Part shown: positions 14,709 to 19,884 of the stretch, piece after piece
How the letters are laid out: every line of letters starts with the position of its first letter
How positions within the stretch are numbered: position 1 is the first letter of the stretch
DNA from: an uncultured Lachnospiraceae bacterium
GTDB taxonomy: Bacteria; Bacillota_A; Clostridia; Lachnospirales; Lachnospiraceae
Direction: 5' to 3'
Assembly: GCA_947175285.1 (NCBI GenBank)
Contig: CAMWMM010000029.1
Span: forward strand, 1-19,884
Length of the DNA stretch: 19,884 bases
The notes under the pieces: model-generated
The model's database searches: none
Told to the model about the DNA's origin: nothing
What the model saw: the letters and a program-made list of their open reading frames with translations, nothing else
Program-made: the position numbers and the translations under genes

Positions 14709-16598
14709 CTATTCAAACTTTCTGTCATACAAGAGCGCCGCAATCAAAACCACAAAACAAGAACCTGCATTATGCACCAAAGCACCCGTTGTCGGATTCA
14801 AAATACCTAAGACGGAACACGTTACCGCAATAAAATTGATACACATCGAAAGGGTAATGCTTAATTTTATAGTTGCAACTGTGGCATTTGACAGCTTTTT
14901 AAGATATGGAATTTTAGATATATCATCACTCATAAGGGCAATGTCTGCCGCTTCCACAGCAATATCGCTTCCCATACTGCCCATTGCCACGCCGACATCG
15001 GCAATTTTAAGCGCAGGGGCGTCATTCACGCCATCTCCTATCATACATACGCAACTTCCCTGTTCCTGGATTTTGGAAATGCTCTGCACCTTTTCTTCCG
15101 GTAATAAATCAGCCTTTACTTTTGTAATTCCTGCCTGTGATGCAAAATAATCAGCGGTTTTCTGGTTATCACCTGTCAGCAATACAGTATCTGTATTCAT
15201 ATTTGACAGCTTTGAAACCATTTCCCCCGCTTCCGGTCTTAATACATCAGACAGCGCAATCAACCCGAAACAGGAATTGCCGTCAGCAACAAGAATAGAC
15301 GCCTTCCCCTGAGTACGCAGTTTTTCTAACTCCTTTTCCACATTTTGAGAAATCGCTATCCCATATTGCAGAATATACTTTTCATTTCCAATATACAATT
15401 TCCTGCCTGATACTTCCGCACAAATGCCTTTTCCGCTCTGCATTTGGAAGAAATCTGAATCCTTTAAGGCTATTTCCTTTTCTTTCGCATAAGACACAAT
15501 CGCCTTTCCTAACGGGTGTTCACTCTTAGCTTCTGCGGAAGCTGTCAGGGCAAGCAGCTCCTTTTCACTCATATTATTGTCAAAAGAAAGAATATCGCTT
15601 ACTTCCGGTTTTCCATAAGTCAGTGTGCCTGTTTTATCAAAGGCTATGGTGTTTACCTTTCCCATTTTTTCAAGTGATTCCCCCGATTTGATAATCACGC
15701 CGTGCTTTGTTGCCTGCCCTATGGCTGCCATAATGGCGGTCGGGGTAGCAAGAACCAATGCGCAAGGGCAGAATACAACTAAGACTGTGACTGCCCTTAC
15801 AATATTGTGCGTTACAACACCTGCAATAATAGCAATCAACAGGGCGACAGGCACAAGCCAGCTTGCGCATTTATCCGCAATTCGCTGCATAGGCGCCTGC
15901 TTGTTTTCGGCATCCTGAACCATTCGTATCAATTTCTGCAAAGAACTGTCCTCGCCTACTTTGGTTGCCCTGATATCAATAGAGCCAAAACGGTTGATTG
16001 TTCCGCAAAAAACGTTCTCTCCGATTCCTTTATCAACCGGAAGAGATTCGCCCGTCATAATGGACTGGTCAACGGAAGTTTCTCCCTGAATGATGATGCC
16101 GTCTACAGGAATAGTTTCTCCCGGCAATATCCGGAGAATATCATTCTGACAAATCCGGTCTGCCGGAATCATTTCTTCCTGCCCGGAGTTGTCGTCTGTA
16201 ATCCGCCGCCCCTGCGTTGGGGTAAGGCTGATTAATTTCTTTAAGCCCTTTTTCGCCCTATCCGTTGTCATATCCTCTAAAATAGCGCCGATTTCCATAA
16301 TGAATGCAACTTCACCGGCTGCAAACAAATCACCTATGGCAATTGCTGCAATCATGGCGATGCTTATCAGCAGGGCAGAAGAAATCTTGCTGATTCCTTT
16401 ATTATAAATGACGCGCCATATCGCAAGGTATAATAAAGGAATCCCACAAATAATAACCGTTACCCAAGCTGGATCAGGCAATGCATAATCCTTAAATGCA
16501 AACCCTGCTCTTGGAAATACGAAACTCATAATAAGAAAAATACCGCCTGCGATGGTCATTGGCAGACCTGCTAAAAAATCATTGATACGTTTTATCAT
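14709..16598 (-). CDS. P1B-type heavy-metal-transporting ATPase
   Basis: The protein has 629 residues from ATG 16596-16598, chosen because GGGAGG lies 5 nt upstream. Motifs in order are TGES near 182-185 (actuator), FCPCALVLATP with the metal-binding CPC at 277-279, the phosphorylated Asp321 in DKTGTLT, HP at 361-362 (the P1B-specific nucleotide-binding mark), and GDGVNDAP at 521-528. It exports a soft metal ion across the membrane with ATP. There is no N-terminal CxxC metal-binding domain. The last transmembrane segment reads ALVHNAGSCFVVL. Here Asn replaces the Asp of classic zinc/cadmium/lead pumps, and copper-pump marks are absent, so metal specificity is unclear. A TetR regulator is encoded divergently with palindromic sites between them. 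Confidence 0.95.
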   Translation of the reverse strand: MIKRINDFLAGLPMTIAGGIFLIMSFVFPRAGFAFKDYALPDPAWVTVIICGIPLLYLAIWRVIYNKGISKISSALLISIAMIAAIAIGDLFAAGEVAFIMEIGAILEDMTTDRAKKGLKKLISLTPTQGRRITDDNSGQEEMIPADRICQNDILRILPGETIPVDGIIIQGETSVDQSIMTGESLPVDKGIGENVFCGTINRFGSIDIRATKVGEDSSLQKLIRMVQDAENKQAPMQRIADKCASWLVPVALLIAIIAGVVTHNIVRAVTVLVVFCPCALVLATPTAIMAAIGQATKHGVIIKSGESLEKMGKVNTIAFDKTGTLTYGKPEVSDILSFDNNMSEKELLALTASAEAKSEHPLGKAIVSYAKEKEIALKDSDFFQMQSGKGICAEVSGRKLYIGNEKYILQYGIAISQNVEKELEKLRTQGKASILVADGNSCFGLIALSDVLRPEAGEMVSKLSNMNTDTVLLTGDNQKTADYFASQAGITKVKADLLPEEKVQSISKIQEQGSCVCMIGDGVNDAPALKIADVGVAMGSMGSDIAVEAADIALMSDDISKIPYLKKLSNATVATIKLSITLSMCINFIAVTCSVLGILNPTTGALVHNAGSCFVVLIAALLYDRKFE

Positions 16599-16629
16599 CT
16601 TAACCTCCCTGATTTCGTGTTGTTTCTTA

Positions 16630-16658
16630 TTGACAAACCATTTTAACAATTGTACAAT
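16630..16658 (+). promoter_or_regulatory. Sigma-A promoter of the TetR gene
   Basis: TTGACA at 16630-16635 is followed after 17 nt by TACAAT at 16653-16658. It would give a leader of about 114 nt before the TetR ATG at 16779, running through the palindromes described separately. Confidence 0.65.
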
Positions 16659-16690
16659 CTATACATTATCAAACACTTTGTTTTGTATCT

Positions 16691-16718
16691 ATTGTAACAA
16701 TTTTAAAATGTAAATCAA
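16691..16718 (-). promoter_or_regulatory. Candidate sigma-A promoter of the metal ATPase gene
   Basis: On the minus strand TTGATT (16713-16718) is followed after 16 nt by TACAAT (16691-16696). Its spacer is filled by the operator-like sequence 16697-16711. It lies inside the transcribed leader of the TetR gene. Confidence 0.5.
16697..16711. promoter_or_regulatory. Second, imperfect operator-like palindrome
   Basis: ACAATTTTAAAATGT resembles the perfect palindrome at 16750-16767, with the same AAAATGT right arm and one inserted base in the left arm. It lies between the -35 and -10 boxes of the candidate ATPase promoter. A repressor bound here would block that promoter. Confidence 0.4.
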
Positions 16719-16749
16719 TAACCAAAATGCTCTTTCTGTAAGATACGGA

Positions 16750-16767
16750 ACATTTTGACTAAAATGT
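16750..16767. promoter_or_regulatory. Candidate TetR operator
   Basis: ACATTTT-GACT-AAAATGT is a perfect inverted repeat with 7 bp arms and a 4 bp spacer, ending 11 nt before the TetR start codon. Another AAAATGC half-site starts at 16724. Its size and symmetry fit a TetR dimer, but binding is not shown. Confidence 0.6.
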
Positions 16768-16778
16768 ACGGAGATATT

Positions 16779-17324
16779 ATGGACAGACGGCAACAGAAAA
16801 CAAGGCAGGCTATTTTTAATGCGTTCAGCAGCCTGCTTGAAAAGAAAAATTTCAACAACATTACGGTTCAGGAAATCATAGACGAGGCAAATGTCGGAAG
16901 AAGCACTTTTTATGCCCATTTTGAAACAAAGGACAGCCTGTTAAAAACGATGTGTACGGATATCTTTCAGCATGTATTTTCCGATGACTTAAAACAGGAA
17001 AACAGTCACGACTTTTCCCATGCAGGGCATGACTTTCAAAAAGAAATCACACATATTTTATACCATCTGCAGGATAATATCAAAAACCTGAAAGGGCTTC
17101 TCTCCTGCGACAGCGGAGATATCTTTATGGGATATTTCAAAGAATATTTGGAACAGACATTTCCTCTATTTATAAAGGAAATGCCCTATGATGTTCCATA
17201 TGATTATCTATTAAATCATGTTGTCTGCAGCTTTTCCGAAACGGTACGGTGGTGGATTACAAAACAGGAACAATATACCCCTGAGCAGATAGCGGCATTT
17301 TTTGTACAATGTGTACTAAAATAA
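16779..17324 (+). CDS. TetR/AcrR-family transcriptional regulator
   Basis: The protein has 181 residues from ATG 16779-16781, preceded by GGAG with 6 nt spacing. The N-terminal DNA-binding domain is clear: RQQKTRQAIFNAFSSLLEKK is helix 1, and the helix-turn-helix at about 27-46 is ITVQEIIDEANVGRSTFYAHF followed by KDSLL. The C-terminal ligand domain is divergent and has several histidines and a single cysteine pair, with no evident metal-binding motif. Divergent placement next to the metal ATPase and the palindromes between them suggest that it controls the pump. TetR regulation of P1B ATPases is less common than ArsR, MerR or CopY control. The 3' end overlaps the convergent hydrolase gene by 9 bp. 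Confidence 0.93.
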   Translation: MDRRQQKTRQAIFNAFSSLLEKKNFNNITVQEIIDEANVGRSTFYAHFETKDSLLKTMCTDIFQHVFSDDLKQENSHDFSHAGHDFQKEITHILYHLQDNIKNLKGLLSCDSGDIFMGYFKEYLEQTFPLFIKEMPYDVPYDYLLNHVVCSFSETVRWWITKQEQYTPEQIAAFFVQCVLK

Positions 17325-18317
17325 TAGCTTCCCTAAAAACTGTTCCAGTTTGTCAAACGGGATTGCATTTTTGCTGCCTCCATCATAAAGATCCGTATGG
17401 ACAGCCTCCGGAATGATCAGCAATTCTTTATTATCTGCATAAGGATTATCTTTTACCATAGCGGCGTAAGCGTCACGGCTGAAATAGCAGGAATGAGCCT
17501 TTTCACCATGCATCACCAAAACGGCACTGCGAATCTCATTACTGTATTTCAGGATTGGCTGGTTCATAAAGGACATACATCCAATGGCATTCCATCCTCC
17601 ATTTGAATTCAGGGAACGCTTATGATAGCCGCGGTCAGTTTTATAGTAATCATAATAATCTGCCACATAGAACGGGGCATCTTCCGGAAGCGGATCGACA
17701 ACACCGCCGCCTAATGTATAGCTGCCATTTTTATAATCCGCGATTCTCTGTGCGTTCATGGCTTCCTTCTTCGCATACCGCGCATCAGCAGAATCTTCAG
17801 AATCAAAATATCCGTTGGCATTGACACGGGTCATATCGTACATAGTGGAAGCAACCGTCGCTTTAATCCGGGTATCCAGTGCTGCGGCATTCAGAGCCAG
17901 ACCGCCCCAGCCGCAGATTCCGATAATTCCAATCTTCTCCGGATCAACATTTTCCTGCACGGAAAGGAAATCTACCGCCGCCTGAAAATCTTCGGTGTTG
18001 ATGTCAGGAGATGCCATATACCGGGGTTCCCCGCTGCTCTCGCCCGTAAAAGACGGATCGAATGCAATCGTAAGAAAACCACGCTCTGCCATAGTCTGTG
18101 CATACAACCCGGCAGCCTGCTCCTTTACCGCACCAAAAGGTCCGCATACCGCAATAGCTGCCAGCCTTCCCTCAGCCTCTTTGGGTTCGTAAAGGTCTGC
18201 CGCCAGTGTAAAACCATAGCGGTTATGAAATGTCACCTTACGATGATTTACTTTTTCACTTTTCGGGAAAGTCTTATCCCATTCCTTTGTTAATTCCAGT
18301 TTTACTATATCTGCCAT
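17316..18317 (-). CDS. Alpha/beta hydrolase with cysteine nucleophile (YcjY/dienelactone hydrolase-like)
   Basis: The protein has 333 residues and no signal peptide. The nucleophile elbow is GICGWGG with Cys135 in place of serine, as in dienelactone hydrolases. The strand before the lid is AIAVCGPFGAVKEQ at about 54-67. The likely catalytic histidine is His307 in EAVHTDLYD, and an acid is probably provided around 272-275 (HGEKAHS). An insertion at about 165-240, rich in Tyr and Asp, forms a cap. The substrate is probably a small ester or lactone and cannot be specified. GAGG lies about 10 nt before the ATG. A LysR gene is divergent, 147 nt away, and is the likely regulator. The 3' end overlaps the TetR gene in convergent orientation. 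Confidence 0.88.
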   Translation of the reverse strand: MADIVKLELTKEWDKTFPKSEKVNHRKVTFHNRYGFTLAADLYEPKEAEGRLAAIAVCGPFGAVKEQAAGLYAQTMAERGFLTIAFDPSFTGESSGEPRYMASPDINTEDFQAAVDFLSVQENVDPEKIGIIGICGWGGLALNAAALDTRIKATVASTMYDMTRVNANGYFDSEDSADARYAKKEAMNAQRIADYKNGSYTLGGGVVDPLPEDAPFYVADYYDYYKTDRGYHKRSLNSNGGWNAIGCMSFMNQPILKYSNEIRSAVLVMHGEKAHSCYFSRDAYAAMVKDNPYADNKELLIIPEAVHTDLYDGGSKNAIPFDKLEQFLGKLLF

Positions 18318-18381
18318 TTTATTTATGCCTCGCTTTCTTTTTTATTTTTTCCATGCGCCAAACTACTGACTTTATGTTTAT

Positions 18382-18410
18382 ATTTTATCCTCTTGAGTTT
18401 CATTCTACAA
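18382..18410 (-). promoter_or_regulatory. Candidate promoter of the hydrolase gene
   Basis: On the minus strand TTGTAG (18405-18410) is followed after 17 nt by TAAAAT (18382-18387). It overlaps the divergent LysR promoter, so the two are likely to compete or be controlled together. Confidence 0.45.
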
Positions 18411-18421
18411 ATAGTTATAAT
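18393..18421 (+). promoter_or_regulatory. Sigma-A promoter of the LysR gene
   Basis: TTGAGT at 18393-18398 is followed after 17 nt by a perfect TATAAT at 18416-18421. The start would be near 18428, inside the palindrome at 18424-18435. Confidence 0.7.
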
Positions 18422-18423
18422 TT

Positions 18424-18435
18424 ATATCATGATAT
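18424..18435. promoter_or_regulatory. Candidate LysR operator palindrome
   Basis: ATATCATGATAT is a perfect 12 bp palindrome at the predicted LysR transcription start and just upstream of the divergent hydrolase promoter. Its AT-rich dyad form and position fit an autoregulatory LysR site. Function is inferred. Confidence 0.5.
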
Positions 18436-18464
18436 GAATTTGGGGAATGTCATAGGAGGTAGGT

Positions 18465-19358
18465 ATGGAACTGCGAACCATGAGATATTTTCTTGCAGTG
18501 GCAAGAGAGGAAAATATGACCCGTGCGGCAGAACTGCTCCACGTTACCCAGCCAACACTCTCCAAGCAGCTAAAAGCCCTTGAAGATGAACTTGGGAAAA
18601 AACTGTTCACGCGCCACAGTTTCAGCATACAACTTACCGAGGAAGGTATTTTACTGCGGAAACGTGCGGAAGATCTTGTGAAAATGGCTGATAAGATTAC
18701 AACGGAATTTCTCACATTGGATGATGTTCTGGGTGGAGACGTTTATTTCGGTCTGGCGGAATCTTATCAGATTAGATATCTCGCCGCCGCTATCAGAGAA
18801 TTCAAAGAGACTTACCCTGACTTTCACTATCATATCACCAGCGGCGACACAGAACAGGTTACGGAAAAATTGGATAAAGGTATCATTGACTTTGCTGTGT
18901 TGGCACAGGAACCCAATACTGCAAAATACCATTATTTAACATTTCCTAACGCTGATTTATGGGGCGTTGTCATGCCGGAAGATTGTTTGCTGGCAGAAAA
19001 AAACGTTATCAGTGTAGAGGATTTAATCGGGCTCCCTCTATTTTGTTCCGAACAGGGATGGAACAATGATATATCCAAATGGTGCGGTAACAGCATGGAT
19101 AAATTGCGCCTTGAAGGTTCTTTCCGCCTGTCTTATAATGGGTCGCTTTTTGTGAAAGAAGGGCTCGGCTATCTTTTGACTTTTGAACATTTAATTGATA
19201 CAAATCAGGGCAGCGGACTGGTTTTCCGCCCGCTTACGCCAAAACTCGAAACAAAAATATATCTGATTTGGAAAAAATATCAGGTGTTTACTCCTATTGC
19301 AGAACGCTTGCTTAAACACCTGAAAAGCTGTTTTGAAAGCATGGCAGACTTGCTTTAG
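18465..19358 (+). CDS. LysR-family transcriptional regulator
   Basis: The protein has 297 residues. The N-terminal helix-turn-helix is at about 18-37 ([20 protein letters not shown]), followed by [11 protein letters not shown] and a linker helix to about 85. The effector domain begins with [21 protein letters not shown] and continues to about residue 290. The start ATG has a perfect GGAGGT 5 nt upstream. The gene is divergent from the alpha/beta hydrolase and convergent, with a 4 bp overlap, on the broken aldo/keto reductase. It probably activates or represses the hydrolase, and once perhaps the reductase too. Its inducer is unknown. Confidence 0.96.
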   Translation: MELRTMRYFLAVAREENMTRAAELLHVTQPTLSKQLKALEDELGKKLFTRHSFSIQLTEEGILLRKRAEDLVKMADKITTEFLTLDDVLGGDVYFGLAESYQIRYLAAAIREFKETYPDFHYHITSGDTEQVTEKLDKGIIDFAVLAQEPNTAKYHYLTFPNADLWGVVMPEDCLLAEKNVISVEDLIGLPLFCSEQGWNNDISKWCGNSMDKLRLEGSFRLSYNGSLFVKEGLGYLLTFEHLIDTNQGSGLVFRPLTPKLETKIYLIWKKYQVFTPIAERLLKHLKSCFESMADLL

Positions 19359-19884
19359 TACCAATCATGCTTTTCGCCACGGTCAAGAGCATTGATACGC
19401 TCCATTTCATCCTCTGTCAATTCAAAATCAAACAGCTCCGTGTTTTCCTGAATATGGTCGGGATTGCCGGAACCGGGAATTACTACTACACCCATATCCC
19501 CTGCCTCCAAAAGGATACCAGCCTTGCACCACAATCCCAAGATTATGAATGCATGGGATTACATCGTTTTCCTGATAATACAGATGTATTTCATTCTGAA
19601 CCAGAGCGAGTATAATGTTTATTTGAGGTAAAAATTCCTCCAATTCTTTAACAACCAGTTTGATAAACCAAGTGAACGGATTTTACCGTCTGTAACCGCC
19701 TTTTCCATTGCAAGGTAAGCCTCCACGTCACTTGCTCCGGGATGGAGAAGCAGCATCATATCAATGTAATCTATATCTAATTTGGCAAGTGCCTCCTCAA
19801 TCGCCGCTTCCGGATCAGAAAACTGATTTGGGTACAGCTTTGTAATTACAAAGATTTCTTCCCTCGGTATGCCGGAGTTCCTGA
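19355..19884 (-). pseudogene. Aldo/keto reductase pseudogene, partial at window edge
   Basis: Reading leftward from the edge, one frame encodes a normal reductase segment with FVITKLYP (catalytic Lys) and LLLHPG (His), ending in GLSNW. A one-base deletion at about 19652-19654 then shifts the frame, and the original frame stops at 19619. The shifted frame continues with KELEEFLPQI, VQNEIHLYYQ and [15 protein letters not shown] second break near 19490-19505 joins this to [15 protein letters not shown] in another frame, with roughly 30 codons missing by comparison with the family. The C-terminus, ending HDWY, is intact. The parent would be a monomeric NADPH-dependent reductase. The deletion removes part of the last barrel unit, so the gene is very unlikely to be functional. 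Confidence 0.88.

Overview
The window looks like chromosomal DNA of an anaerobic, low-to-medium GC Firmicute, most likely a gut Clostridium-group or Lachnospiraceae bacterium. This rests on strong AGGAGG-type ribosome binding sites, a rubrerythrin, an aldo/keto reductase with a ferredoxin-like tail, an ECF-type vitamin transporter S component, Cof-type HAD phosphatases, and close matches to TTGACA-N17-TATAAT promoters. The assignment is by gene style, not by any database match. I see no rRNA, tRNA, CRISPR array, insertion sequence or phage gene.

Layout. (1) 1-1483, minus: the N-terminal two thirds or so of a family 3 glycoside hydrolase, cut by the window edge. (2) 1562-5932, minus: five tightly packed genes for an ECF sigma factor, a six-helix membrane protein, an ABC ATPase and two paralogous permeases, closed by a terminator that contains the last stop codon. 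(3) 6101-9297, minus: a short soluble chemoreceptor-like protein, a Cof-type HAD phosphatase, a LysR regulator and a second HAD phosphatase, ending in a terminator. (4) 9298-9605: a 308 bp divergent gap with a near-consensus promoter and a structured leader of about 165 nt. (5) 9606-10740, plus: an ECF transporter S component and a P-loop kinase. (6) 10772-13803, minus: probable operon of a YjbR/MmcQ-type protein, a DUF362 protein, rubrerythrin and a ferredoxin-tailed aldo/keto reductase. (7) 13939-14700, plus: TraX-family membrane protein. (8) 14709-17324: a P1B-type metal ATPase divergent from a TetR regulator, with palindromes between them. (9) 17316-19884: an alpha/beta hydrolase with a cysteine nucleophile, a divergent LysR regulator, and a broken aldo/keto reductase running off the right edge.

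How the genes work together. Three units pair a regulator with a likely target: sigma factor with ABC exporter, TetR with metal ATPase, LysR with hydrolase. The ECF S component and kinase suggest uptake of a small molecule followed by phosphorylation. The rubrerythrin operon points to peroxide and redox handling in an anaerobe. Most of the window is ordinary accessory metabolism. The parts most worth a second look are the structured leader before the S component, the soluble chemoreceptor/phosphatase/LysR operon, the conserved odd translation start shared by two genes of the rubrerythrin operon, and the palindromes between the metal ATPase and TetR genes.
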